Assembly: GCA_040752975.1 (NCBI GenBank)
Contig: JBFMHF010000012.1
Location: forward strand, 1-64,000
DNA length: 64,000 nt
Origin: JADLDB01 sp040752975
GTDB taxonomy: Bacteria; Myxococcota; Myxococcia; Myxococcales; Myxococcaceae
Direction: 5' to 3'
The number at the start of each line of letters is the position of its first letter. Positions within the stretch are counted from its first letter, which is position 1. A model generated the notes under the pieces. It saw only the letters and a program-made list of their open reading frames with translations. It was not told where the DNA came from and ran no database searches. This document shows positions 52,451 through 60,751 of the stretch, in pieces. The position numbers and the translations under genes were made by a program.

Positions 52451-54561
52451 CAGTGGGGCCCTCCCGGCTCAGTGGGCGGCGGCGCGGGAGGTCCTTCCGG
52501 CGACTCGGGCATCGGCGGCAGGGGCGCTTCCGGCAGCGGTGAGGTGGCGACGGCCGGCGGAGGCGCAGGGCCCGGCGCTCCCGCGATCCCCGTCGCCGTC
52601 TCATGCAGGGGAATCGCGGGCGCCACCGCGGGCGCGGGCGGCGGCTCTGGAGTGGCCGGCGCCACGTACTCGGGCCCGAAGGCCAGCCCGTCGGCCTTCT
52701 TCAGCTCGAAGTACTTCTTCACGATCGCCGACGCCGTGGGCGCCGCGTCGCTGCCGCCGTGCCCGCCATGCTCGTTCAGCACCACCACGGTGATCTCCGG
52801 ATCCTCCGCGGGCGCGAAGGCGGCGAACCAGGCGTGATCCCGCTCCCAGTAGTCCATCTCCTGCGTCTTGAGCCGCACCGCCCCCAGCCTGGCCACCTGC
52901 GCGGTGCCCGTCTTCCCCGCCATCACCACGTCCTTGAGGCGGCTGCGCGTCGCCGTGCCGCCGGGCTCGTTCACCACCGACACCAGCGCGTTCACCAACA
53001 CCTGGTGCTGCTCGGGCGTCATCTCCACCTGCCGCACCAGCTTCGGGCCGAAGGTCTGCAGCACCTTGCCCTCGGGCGACTCCACCCGGCTCACCACCTG
53101 CGGCTGGTACACCGCCCCACCGTTGGCGATCGCCGAGTACACCACCGCGAGCTGCAGCGGCGTCACGTTCACGTCGCCCTGGCCGATGGCGGTGTTGAGC
53201 GCCATGCCCTTCTGGTAGCCGCCCGGCGTCACGCGATCGTGGTACGCCGAGTCCGGCATCACCCCCGGCACCTCCCCCACCACCGAGAGGTTGGTGATGC
53301 TCCCCAGGCCCAGCGCCTTGCCGACGGCGGCGATGGGATCGATGCCCAGCACGTCGGCCACCCGGTAGAAGTACGTGTCGCAGCTCACCTGCACCGCGCG
53401 CTGGGCAGAGACGACGCCGTGGCCGGACTCCTTGTGGCAGCGCCAGCGCCGACTGCCCAGGCTGTACCCGCCGTTGCACGTCACCTGCGTCGTCGGGGTG
53501 AAGGCGCCCGACTGCAGCGCGGCCAGGAGGCTCACCACCTTGAAGGTGGAGCCCGGGTGGTAGTGCTCGGCGCCCGCGCGGAACACCATCGGCTGCAGCG
53601 GATCCTTGTTGAGCTGCGCCAGCCGCTGCGGGGACACGCGGCCCGTCATCTCGTTCGGGTCGAACGACGGCCGGCTCACCATCGCCAGCACGAAGCCCGT
53701 CTTCGTCTCCAGCGCCACCACCGCGCCCGCCGTGCCGGGAAACGCGCGCTCCGCCTCCGCCTGCAGCCTCGCGTCGATGGACAGGATGACGTTCTTCCCT
53801 GCCTTGGGCGGCTGCTCGTCGCCCTGCAGCACGTTGCCGGTGGCGTCGCGCATCACCTCGCCGCGCGCGTTCACCACCTGCTTCACCCAGCCGTCCTGGC
53901 CGCGCAGCGTGTCCTCGAAGCTGCGCTCCACGCCGCGCCGGCCGATGTAGTCGCCCATCGCGTACGGGGGCCGCTCGGCCTGGGAGTCCCCGTTGAGGCG
54001 GGTGAACTCCTCCTGGGTGACCTCGTTCATGTAGCCCAGCACGTGGGCCAGAGTGGCGCCGGCGCGGTAGTTGCGGTGCGGCACCGGCTCGAGATCGACG
54101 CCCGGCAGCAGGAACTGGTGCGCGAGCAGCACGTCGAACTCCTCGCGCCGCAGGTCGATCTGCACCAGCTGCGGCTGGTAGCGCTGCGGCCCGTGCGCGT
54201 CGCGGATCTGCTGCGTCACCTTCTTCCGCTGCTCCTCGTCCCACCCGAGGATCGTCTGCAGCTTCGGGATCACCTCGGTCGCGCACTTCTGACAGAAGGC
54301 CGGCGTGATGAAGACGTCGAGGCTCGGCCGCGCGTCGACCAGCACCTCGCCCCGGCGATCCCGAATGAGGCCTCGCGGCGCGCGCACCCGCACGTCCTTG
54401 AACTGGTTGTCGATGGAGAGCGCGTGGAACTCCTCGTAGCGCACCACCATCAGCCGGTAGAGGTTGACGGCCAGCACCAGCAGGCCCAGCACGAAGGCCA
54501 CGCCCAGGCCGATGATGCGCGGGCGCAGCTCCTTCGGCTCTCGCCCCTGCCCCAGCCTCAC
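52450..54561 (-). CDS. mrdA: Penicillin-binding protein 2 (elongation transpeptidase)
   Basis: 703 aa: one N-terminal anchor helix, PBP-dimer domain, and transpeptidase domain with SxxK in GSTFK, SxD-type motif in VSCDTYF and KTG in MAGKTGTAQ. It cross-links peptidoglycan with RodA. A Pro/Ala-rich tail of about 80 residues at the C-terminus is unusual. Start GTG 54561 overlaps the end of mreD (GTGA); frame open further upstream is antisense-like. Confidence 0.93.
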   Translation of the reverse strand: MRLGQGREPKELRPRIIGLGVAFVLGLLVLAVNLYRLMVVRYEEFHALSIDNQFKDVRVRAPRGLIRDRRGEVLVDARPSLDVFITPAFCQKCATEVIPKLQTILGWDEEQRKKVTQQIRDAHGPQRYQPQLVQIDLRREEFDVLLAHQFLLPGVDLEPVPHRNYRAGATLAHVLGYMNEVTQEEFTRLNGDSQAERPPYAMGDYIGRRGVERSFEDTLRGQDGWVKQVVNARGEVMRDATGNVLQGDEQPPKAGKNVILSIDARLQAEAERAFPGTAGAVVALETKTGFVLAMVSRPSFDPNEMTGRVSPQRLAQLNKDPLQPMVFRAGAEHYHPGSTFKVVSLLAALQSGAFTPTTQVTCNGGYSLGSRRWRCHKESGHGVVSAQRAVQVSCDTYFYRVADVLGIDPIAAVGKALGLGSITNLSVVGEVPGVMPDSAYHDRVTPGGYQKGMALNTAIGQGDVNVTPLQLAVVYSAIANGGAVYQPQVVSRVESPEGKVLQTFGPKLVRQVEMTPEQHQVLVNALVSVVNEPGGTATRSRLKDVVMAGKTGTAQVARLGAVRLKTQEMDYWERDHAWFAAFAPAEDPEITVVVLNEHGGHGGSDAAPTASAIVKKYFELKKADGLAFGPEYVAPATPEPPPAPAVAPAIPLHETATGIAGAPGPAPPPAVATSPLPEAPLPPMPESPEGPPAPPPTEPGGPH

Positions 54562-55058
54562 CGCAGCACCCCCGGCTCGGGGTGATCGCCCGGCTCGATG
54601 CGCACGAGGAGCGGGAAGAGCACCGCGCCCGCCACCGTGGAGAGGATCACCTGCAGCGGCACCCCCGACAGCGACGAGCCCGCTCCGCCGCCGCGCGAGG
54701 TGAGCCACCCGAAGAAGAGCGCCAGCAGCGCGTGCCCGAACGTCGCCGCCGCCACGAAGAGGGCGTAGCCAGGGCGCGAGCGCCCGTCCACCAGCTGTCC
54801 TGCCCCCCGCACCAGCAGGAAGATCAGCACCGCGAGGAAGGGGTAGAGGCCGGTGGGCCGCCCGGTGAAGACGTCCAGCAGGTAGCCCACCGCGAAGGCC
54901 GAGAAGGCGCCCTCCACCGTCGTCGCCCGCAAGGCCACCCACACCACCAACGCCAGCCCCACGTCGATCCGCGCCACCTCGAGGCCGAGGAACTTCACCA
55001 GCACCGACTCGACGGACAACAGCAGGAGCGCGAGGCCCGAGAAGGCGAGGAACTTCAC
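54558..55058 (-). CDS. mreD: Rod-shape protein MreD
   Basis: 166 aa with about five helices (FLAFSGLALLLLSVESVLVKFLG; GYLLDVFTGRPTGLYPFLAVLIFLLV). Small membrane subunit of the elongasome. GTG 55058 overlaps mreC end by four bases. Its function is inferred from position and helix pattern. Confidence 0.88.
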   Translation of the reverse strand: MKFLAFSGLALLLLSVESVLVKFLGLEVARIDVGLALVVWVALRATTVEGAFSAFAVGYLLDVFTGRPTGLYPFLAVLIFLLVRGAGQLVDGRSRPGYALFVAAATFGHALLALFFGWLTSRGGGAGSSLSGVPLQVILSTVAGAVLFPLLVRIEPGDHPEPGVLR

Positions 55059-55912
55059 TTGCCCTCCCGCGTCATCACCGCCGCCGGCAGCGTCAGCGCC
55101 ACGGGGATCACCAGCACCTCTTCCACCCGCGCGAGATCCACCGCCGGCCTCACCGTCGCGGTGAGGAACATGCCCACCGTCGGGCGCCCCACGTCGTGCA
55201 CCGTGCCGATGTGCAGCCCCGGAGGAAAGATGCCGTCGGTGCCGCTCGTCACCACGTCGTCTCCGTCCTTCGTGTCCTCCTCGCGGCGGACCAGATTCAA
55301 AGACAAGCGGCGCCCGTCGCCCAATCCCGTCACCGTGGCCCGCACCCGCGTCCGCTGCAGGACCGCGCCGATCCGCGACGACGCGTCCGTCAAGAGCATC
55401 ACGTCCGCCGAGCCCCCCACGCTGCGCACCACCTGGCCCACCACCCCTTCCGGCGTCAGCACCGGCATCCCCGGCCGCACCCCGTCGTCTTCTCCCCGGT
55501 TGATGCGGATCGACTGGAACTGCGAGGTCGGGTTGAGCCCCACCACCCGCGCGACGATCTCCTGATCGACCGTCGCCTCCGCGTAGCCCAGCATCGCCTT
55601 CAGCCGCGCGTTCTCCGCCTCGGCCTCCTTCAGCGCGTTCACCGCCGCGTGCGCCTCCGCCAGCGACGCCCGGCACTCCTGCGCTTCCTCGTGCGCCCCT
55701 CGGAGCGCCACATAGCCCTGCACCACCCCGCCCACCCCGTTGAAGACCCACGTCAGCGCCGCCTGCACCGGTGAGGAGATCCCCAGCACCAGCCGATCCG
55801 CGAAGTTGGGATCTCTCCCCCGGTGGCCCGACGAGAGGTAGCTGACCAACGGGTACACGAGCAGCGCGCCGACGATCAGCGGCTCCCGGTAGCGCGTCAG
55901 GAATCGAAACAT
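55055..55912 (-). CDS. mreC: Rod-shape protein MreC
   Basis: 285 aa: N-terminal helix (LIVGALLVYPLVSYL), a coiled-coil segment (about 75-105, LAEAHAAVNALKEAEAENARLKAML) and the two beta-barrel domains (VVGLNPTSQFQSIRINRG; GVVGQVVRSVGGSADVMLLTD). A periplasmic scaffold that organises PBP2-RodA. First gene of the mreC-mreD-mrdA-rodA operon; mreB is not adjacent. Divergent from the chaperone gene at 56006. Confidence 0.93.
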   Translation of the reverse strand: MFRFLTRYREPLIVGALLVYPLVSYLSSGHRGRDPNFADRLVLGISSPVQAALTWVFNGVGGVVQGYVALRGAHEEAQECRASLAEAHAAVNALKEAEAENARLKAMLGYAEATVDQEIVARVVGLNPTSQFQSIRINRGEDDGVRPGMPVLTPEGVVGQVVRSVGGSADVMLLTDASSRIGAVLQRTRVRATVTGLGDGRRLSLNLVRREEDTKDGDDVVTSGTDGIFPPGLHIGTVHDVGRPTVGMFLTATVRPAVDLARVEEVLVIPVALTLPAAVMTREGK

Positions 55913-55927
55913 CCGCTGGGCCTTCTG

Positions 55928-55945
55928 AGGGGCTTCAAAGCCCTT
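55928..55945. promoter_or_regulatory. Inverted repeat in the mreC/ppiD divergent region
   Basis: AGGGGCTT-CA-AAGCCCTT: 8-bp stem including one G-T pair, 2-base loop, lying 16-33 bases upstream of the mreC start. Could be an operator or a 5' leader hairpin. By-eye observation. Confidence 0.35.
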
Positions 55946-55972
55946 GCATGTTGGGGGGACCGATCCTACAGG
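55944..55972 (+). promoter_or_regulatory. Weak -35/-10-like promoter before the ppiD-like gene
   Basis: TTGCAT and TACAGG separated by 17 bases, ending 33 bases upstream of ATG 56006. The -35 is a partial match and the -10 poor, as is usual in high-GC genomes. Confidence 0.25.
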
Positions 55973-56005
55973 TCAAGCCTTCGTCGTTCCAACCGCTGAG
56001 AAACC

Positions 56006-57571
56006 ATGAGCAATTCCGCTGACACCCGCAAAGTCGGATCTCTCCTCTTCATCGGCGCCCTGGCGCTGTTGTTCGCGCTCCAGTGGGGACCCGGCAGCCA
56101 GGGCTGTGAGATTGGGAAGCTGCCCGAGCCGCAGACGGCCGCCACGGTGAACGGCCAGCCGATCCCCTTGAGCGAGTTCGCCACGAGCTACAACCAGCAG
56201 GCCGACAGCCTCAGGCGGCAGGGCGTGCCCGCCGAAATGCTCAAGCAGTTCGGCATCCACAAGCAGGTGCTGGACAACCTGGTCAACGCCGAGCTGCTCG
56301 CGCAGGCGGCCGAGAAGAAGGGCGTGGCCGCGTCCGACGAGGATCTCAAGCGCTCGCTCAAGGAGATCCCCGCCTTCCAGAAGAACGGGCGCTTCGACTT
56401 CGAGACCTACAAGCAGATCCTCGAGTACGACAAGCAGACGCAGACCGGCTTCGAGGACAAGCTGCGGCGCCAGCTCTCCGCGCAACGCCTGATCGAGCTG
56501 GTCGAGTCCAGCGTGGTGGTGTCGGACGAGGAGGTGAAGGCGCGGTACCTCAAGGACGGCAACACCGCCAGGGCCACCTTCGTCCGCTTCACCCCCACCA
56601 TGTTCGTCGACCAGGTGAAGGCCCCCAGGCCGGCCGAGCTCGAGGCCTGGGCGAAGGCCAACGAGAAGGCGATCGCCGATCACTACGAGATGAACAAGTT
56701 CTCGTACTTCGTGCCCGAGAAGGTGAAGGCGCGGCAGATCCTCCTGCGCTTCCCCGCCGACGCGACCGCCGAGCAGAAGGCGGAGATCAAGACGCGCGCG
56801 GAGAACGTCCGCAAGCAGATCGTCGATGAGAAGAAGCCCTTCGCGGAGGTGGCGAAGGCCGCCAGCGAGGACACGGAGACGAAGGACAAGGGCGGAGAGC
56901 TCGGTTTCGTCGATCGCCTGCAGCTTCCCGGGGCCTTCGCGGATCTCCTCTTCGCGCTGCAGCCCGGCGAGGTGACGGTCCCGGTCGAGACGCCGCTGGG
57001 CTACTACGTGGGCACCGTCGAAGAGAAGAAGGCCCCGGAGCAGCGCCCGCTGGAGGCCGTGCGCACGGAGCTCGCCACCCAGCTCTACCTCAAGGACAAG
57101 GCGAAGGCCCTGGCGAAGGCCGCCGCGGAGAAGGCGCTCGCCGACGTGAAGGCGGGCAAGAAGCTGGCCGAGCTGTTTCCCCCCGCCGCGAAGGATCCGT
57201 CCAACCAGTTCGCCATCAACCAGGAGTCGAAGCCCGAGGCGAAGGAGACGGGCGAATTCAGCCCCGCGGCCGACGCCATCCCGCTGCTGGGCAGCGCCCC
57301 GGAAGCGCAGAAGATCATCTTCGACCGCAAGGACGCCGGCCTGGTGGACATGATCGTCACCGTGGGCGACGCGCTCGCCGTGGTGGTGGTGGACGAGCGC
57401 AAGGTGCCCACCGACGAGGACTACGAGGCGAAGAAGGCCCAGCTCAAGATCGAGGCCATCAAGGGCAAGCAGTTCGAGGTGCGCGAGGCCTTCCTGAAGG
57501 CGCTCAAGCAGTCGGGCACCGTGGTGGTCAACGACAAGGCCATCGAGACGGTGATCTCCGGCGAGTCCTGA
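56006..57571 (+). CDS. PpiD/SurA-like peptidyl-prolyl isomerase chaperone
   Basis: 521 aa: N-terminal membrane anchor (VGSLLFIGALALLFALQWG), SurA-N-like helical domain (TVNGQPIPLSEFATSYNQQADSL), a parvulin PPIC domain (about 235-335: KVKARQILLRFP, DKGGELGFVDRLQL, GEVTVPVETPLGYYV) and a C-terminal helical region with a second, degenerate domain. It should assist folding of exported outer-membrane proteins in the periplasm. Gap of ten bases to the maf gene. Confidence 0.92.
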   Translation: MSNSADTRKVGSLLFIGALALLFALQWGPGSQGCEIGKLPEPQTAATVNGQPIPLSEFATSYNQQADSLRRQGVPAEMLKQFGIHKQVLDNLVNAELLAQAAEKKGVAASDEDLKRSLKEIPAFQKNGRFDFETYKQILEYDKQTQTGFEDKLRRQLSAQRLIELVESSVVVSDEEVKARYLKDGNTARATFVRFTPTMFVDQVKAPRPAELEAWAKANEKAIADHYEMNKFSYFVPEKVKARQILLRFPADATAEQKAEIKTRAENVRKQIVDEKKPFAEVAKAASEDTETKDKGGELGFVDRLQLPGAFADLLFALQPGEVTVPVETPLGYYVGTVEEKKAPEQRPLEAVRTELATQLYLKDKAKALAKAAAEKALADVKAGKKLAELFPPAAKDPSNQFAINQESKPEAKETGEFSPAADAIPLLGSAPEAQKIIFDRKDAGLVDMIVTVGDALAVVVVDERKVPTDEDYEAKKAQLKIEAIKGKQFEVREAFLKALKQSGTVVVNDKAIETVISGES

Positions 57572-57581
57572 AGGCCGCCTG

Positions 57582-58187
57582 GTGGGGCCGCCCCGGCTGA
57601 TCCTCGCCTCCGCGTCGCCCCGGCGCCGCGAGCTGCTCTCGTTGCTGGGCGTGGCCTTCGAGATTGAGGCCGCCGACGTCGACGAGTCACCGCGCGCCGG
57701 CGAGCCCCCAGGCGCCTACGTCGAGCGCCTTGCGCGCGAGAAGGCCGGGGCGGTGGCTGCGCGACAGCCGGGCGCGGTGGTGCTGGCCGCCGACACCTCG
57801 GTGGTGGTCGACGGAGAGATCCTCGGCAAGCCCGGCGCCTCCGCGGACGAGGGCGCGAGAATGCTGCGCCGCCTCTCAGGGCGCGTCCACCAGGTGATGA
57901 CGGGCGTCAGCTTCTCCAGCTCCCTCCCTGGCAGGCCTTCCTCCTCGGGCGCGGTCGTCGTCACCACCGACGTCTCCTTCAGGCCGCTCAGCGACGCGGA
58001 GATCGCCTGGTACCTCTCCACCGGCGAGGGCCAGGACAAGGCGGGCGGCTACGCGGTGCAGGGCCACGCCGGCGTCTTCATCACGTCCCTCACCGGCTCC
58101 TCGTCCAACGTCATCGGCCTGCCGCTCGCCGAGACGGCTGAGCTGCTGCTGCGGGCCGGCTATCCCCTGCCGTGGAGCGCTCGATGA
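57582..58187 (+). CDS. maf: Maf-family nucleotide pyrophosphatase
   Basis: 201 aa. SASPRRRELLSLLG, the catalytic Asp region VVLAADTSVVVDGEILGKP and GGYAVQGHAGVFI match Maf/YhdE proteins that hydrolyse dTTP/UTP or modified pyrimidine nucleotides. GTG 57582 is used. Overlaps the YggS gene: that ATG lies within ATGA of its stop. Confidence 0.9.
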   Translation: MGPPRLILASASPRRRELLSLLGVAFEIEAADVDESPRAGEPPGAYVERLAREKAGAVAARQPGAVVLAADTSVVVDGEILGKPGASADEGARMLRRLSGRVHQVMTGVSFSSSLPGRPSSSGAVVVTTDVSFRPLSDAEIAWYLSTGEGQDKAGGYAVQGHAGVFITSLTGSSSNVIGLPLAETAELLLRAGYPLPWSAR

Positions 58188-58867
58188 TCAGCAGAGCTGA
58201 ACTCCAGGCGAACTTCGCAGCCGTCGAGGCGCGCATCGCCGCCGCCTGCGCGAAAGCCGGCCGGCCGCGCGCCTCCGTGACGCTGGTGGCGGTGTCCAAG
58301 AAGCACCCGCCGGAGCTGATCCGCCTGGCGTGGGAGCTGGGGCACCGCGACTTCGGGGAGAACTACGCCCAGGAGCTCCGCGACAAGGCGCAGGCCCTGT
58401 CCGACTGCGTGGGCCTGCGCTGGCACGCGATCGGCCCGGTGCAGCCGAAGAATGCGAAGTACGTCGCGAAGTCCGCGCACGTCTTCCACGCGCTGGAGCG
58501 GCTGGACGTGGCGCAGGAGCTCTCGAAGCGGCGCACCGGCGACGCCCTCCCCTGTCTCATCGAGGTGAACATCGCGGGCGAGGGCACCAAGGCCGGCCTC
58601 GCGCCCGCCGACGTGGGGGGCTTCCTCGCGCAGGTGCGGGGGCTGCCGGGGCTGGACGTCGTCGGCCTCACCGCCATGCCGCCCTTCGTCGACGATCCCG
58701 AGACGAACCGGCCGCACTTCGAGGCCACCGCGCGGTTGGCGAAGGGGCTGGGCCTCGCGCAGCTCTCGATGGGCACCACCAGCGACTTCGAGGCGGCCAT
58801 CGCGTGCGGGGCGACGCTCGTCCGCGTGGGCACGGCGCTGTTCGGCGAGCGCCCGGCGACGCCCTGA
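58184..58867 (+). CDS. YggS-family PLP homeostasis protein
   Basis: 227 aa TIM-barrel protein. The PLP-binding Lys lies in LVAVSKKHPPELI, followed by DFGENYAQEL, IEVNIAGEGTKAGL, LTAMPPFVDD and LSMGTTSDFEAAI, the family signature. It buffers pyridoxal phosphate and affects amino acid metabolism. ATG 58184 in the ATGA overlap is preferred over GTG 58172. Confidence 0.92.
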   Translation: MISRAELQANFAAVEARIAAACAKAGRPRASVTLVAVSKKHPPELIRLAWELGHRDFGENYAQELRDKAQALSDCVGLRWHAIGPVQPKNAKYVAKSAHVFHALERLDVAQELSKRRTGDALPCLIEVNIAGEGTKAGLAPADVGGFLAQVRGLPGLDVVGLTAMPPFVDDPETNRPHFEATARLAKGLGLAQLSMGTTSDFEAAIACGATLVRVGTALFGERPATP

Positions 58868-58887
58868 AAACCGCCTATGCTCCGGCC

Positions 58888-59352
58888 ATGCGCCACGCCT
58901 TCCTCGCGTTGATCCTCGCCTTCCCCGGCCTCGCCGCGGCTGATTGCTACTCCGACAGCGAGTGCAACGGGGGGAGGTGCCGCTCGGGCAAGTGCACCAC
59001 CGCCGGCGGCCAGTGCTTCTCCGACTCCGAGTGCCCCGGAGGCAAGTGCCGCTCCGGCGTCTGCACCACCGCGGGGGGCCAGTGCTTCTCTGACTCCGAG
59101 TGCGCAGGCGGGAAGTGTCGCTCCGGCAAGTGCACCACCGCCGGCGGCCAGTGCTTCTCCGACTCCGAGTGCGGCAGCGGGAGGTGTCGCTCCGGCGTCT
59201 GCACCACCGCCGGCGGCCAGTGCTTCTCCGACTCCGAGTGCGCGGGCGGGAAGTGCCGCTCCGGCAAGTGCACCACCGCCGGCGGCCAGTGCTTCTCCGA
59301 CTCCGAGTGCCCGGGAGCCCGGTGCCGCTCGGGGAAGTGCACGTCGAAGTGA
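58888..59352 (+). CDS. Secreted Cys-rich protein with six 23-residue repeats
   Basis: 154 aa. Signal peptide MRHAFLALILAFPGLAAA, then six repeats of the type CFSDSECxGGKCRSGxCTTAGGQ, each with cysteine pattern C-x5-C-x4-C-x4-C (24 Cys in total). Small disulfide knots of this type occur in secreted or surface proteins. Its stop overlaps the PrsW-family gene (GTGA at 59349-59352), so both are translated together. No known function. Confidence 0.82.
   Translation: MRHAFLALILAFPGLAAADCYSDSECNGGRCRSGKCTTAGGQCFSDSECPGGKCRSGVCTTAGGQCFSDSECAGGKCRSGKCTTAGGQCFSDSECGSGRCRSGVCTTAGGQCFSDSECAGGKCRSGKCTTAGGQCFSDSECPGARCRSGKCTSK
58945..59349. repeat. 69-base tandem repeat, six units, inside a coding gene
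   Basis: Six near-identical 69-base units (the last shortened to 60), translating to the C-x5-C-x4-C-x4-C repeat. High identity at the nucleotide level, including synonymous positions, suggests recent expansion or gene conversion. Confidence 0.85.
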
Positions 59353-60032
59353 CAACCGCGACGCTGGCGCTGCTGCTGCTGGCCGGCGCGGCCGCGGGCG
59401 CGTGGGGCGCGTACTTCCGCTGGAAGGACAAGGCCCACCCCGAGCCGCTCACGGTGACGCTGCTGGCCATCGGCGGGGGCGCGCTGGCGGTGGGCGGCGC
59501 GCTCCTGGGCTACCGCTCGATCCGGCCCGTCATCGACGTCAGCTGGGAAGGGCTGGCCGGGCCCTTCCCTCCGGCGCTCGCCCACGCAGCGGCGATCGGC
59601 GTCGTGGAGGAGGCCGCCAAGGCCCTGCCCGTGCTGCTCATCGCCCGCCTCGGACGCCACTTCGACGAGCCGCTGGACGGCTTCGTCTACGCCGGCGCCG
59701 CGGGCATCGGCTTCGCGCTGGTGGAGACGGTGCTGCTTTCCTTCGACGAGGGCCTCGCCGTCGGCGCTGTCGCCCGGGCCCTCACCTCGCCCATCACCCA
59801 TGCCCTCTTCGCCGCGCCATGGGGCTACGGCCTGTCCTTCTTCGTGCTGAGCGGCCGGGTCGCCCCCGTCGTCGTCGGCTTCGTCATCTCTGCGGCCACG
59901 CACGGCGCGTACGATCTCCTGCTCTCCCGGCCGAGCCTTCACCTGGCCGCCGCGCTGCTGGTGGCGGGCCTGTGGGCGTGGATGCTCCGAACCGTGCTGG
60001 TGCTCCAGCGGGCGGCGCTCAAAGCTCCTTGA
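59349..60032 (+). CDS. PrsW-family intramembrane protease
   Basis: 227 aa with about seven helices. The family's conserved residues are all visible: Glu87-Glu88 and Lys91 in VVEEAAKAL, Glu126 in GFALVET, His151 in SPITHALF and His185 in SAATHGAYD. PrsW-type proteases cleave membrane or secreted substrates. GTG 59349 overlaps the Cys-rich repeat gene stop. The 3' end overlaps the convergent zinc-ribbon gene by 14 bases. Confidence 0.88.
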   Translation: MTTATLALLLLAGAAAGAWGAYFRWKDKAHPEPLTVTLLAIGGGALAVGGALLGYRSIRPVIDVSWEGLAGPFPPALAHAAAIGVVEEAAKALPVLLIARLGRHFDEPLDGFVYAGAAGIGFALVETVLLSFDEGLAVGAVARALTSPITHALFAAPWGYGLSFFVLSGRVAPVVVGFVISAATHGAYDLLLSRPSLHLAAALLVAGLWAWMLRTVLVLQRAALKAP

Positions 60033-60234
60033 GCTTCAGCTTCCCCTCGTCGGACAGCCGTGCCTCGAAGGACGTGCCGCAGTAGTGGCAGCTGATCTCT
60101 TCCTTGTTCTTGAAGCCGTCGGGCCACGGGTTGTTCGCGTTGCACTGCGGACAGTCGAACTCGTAGAAGAGCTGTTTTCCGGGCTGGGCCTTCGGCTTGT
60201 CGTCGTCGTCGTCGTAGCCGCCGTAGGTGCCCAT
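60019..60234 (-). CDS. Small zinc-ribbon protein, 71 aa
   Basis: 71 aa: acidic N-terminus (YDDDDDKPKAQPG), then CPQCNANNPW...CHYCG, a four-Cys zinc ribbon, and a short charged end. Probably a nucleic-acid or protein-binding adaptor. Downstream of the cyclic-nucleotide-binding gene by seven bases. Confidence 0.75.
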   Translation of the reverse strand: MGTYGGYDDDDDKPKAQPGKQLFYEFDCPQCNANNPWPDGFKNKEEISCHYCGTSFEARLSDEGKLKLKEL

Positions 60235-60241
60235 GTTCGCC

Positions 60242-60751
60242 TCACCAGCGATTCAAGAAGTCCGTCATCTCGTCCAGCGCCTGGGCCCGCGCCTCGTGGA
60301 TCGCCTTCAGCACCTGAGCCAGCCCCTTCGGCAGCGCGCCGTTCACCAGGAGCGCTTCGCGCGGGAGCTCGGCGAGATCGACGGCCCCCTGCGCCACCGC
60401 CGACGCGCGCCGCACCGTCTCACCCGACAGCACCTCGCCCTCTCCCAGCACCTCGCCCTTGTGCACCATGCCCAGCTCGACCGCGTCCGTCTGCTTGCGC
60501 GCGAACAGCCGCACGTCGCCCTGCAGCACCAGGAAGAGGCCGGAGCCCCCTTCGCCCTGCTGGAAGATCACCACCTTGTCCGGGTAGCGCCGCACCACCG
60601 CCTTCGCCAGGATGGCCTGCAGGCCCGGCCCCAGCGCCGTCACCACCCGGCTCGTCGACAGCACCTTGTCCTGGCGGATCAGCTCCCAGGCATCGGCCCG
60701 TCGGAGCTCGACCTTCACCACCGGGGTGTTGTCGCCGAAGCGGTCGGTCAC
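60242..60751 (-). CDS. Cyclic-nucleotide-binding (CNB) domain protein
   Basis: 169 aa with a CNB-like core VVIFQQGEGGSGLFLVLQGDVRLFARKQTD, then LGMVHKGEVLGEGEVLSGETVRRASAVAQ, which forms the phosphate-binding cassette (GEGEVL...RRASA). No DNA-binding helix-turn-helix follows. Start GTG 60751 overlaps the esterase stop (GTGA), so it is translated with the esterase. Confidence 0.82.
   Translation of the reverse strand: MTDRFGDNTPVVKVELRRADAWELIRQDKVLSTSRVVTALGPGLQAILAKAVVRRYPDKVVIFQQGEGGSGLFLVLQGDVRLFARKQTDAVELGMVHKGEVLGEGEVLSGETVRRASAVAQGAVDLAELPREALLVNGALPKGLAQVLKAIHEARAQALDEMTDFLNRW

Noticed and set aside
58945..59349. CRISPR-like repeat array
   Set aside because: Repeats are contiguous coding units of 69 bases with no unique spacers and no cas genes.
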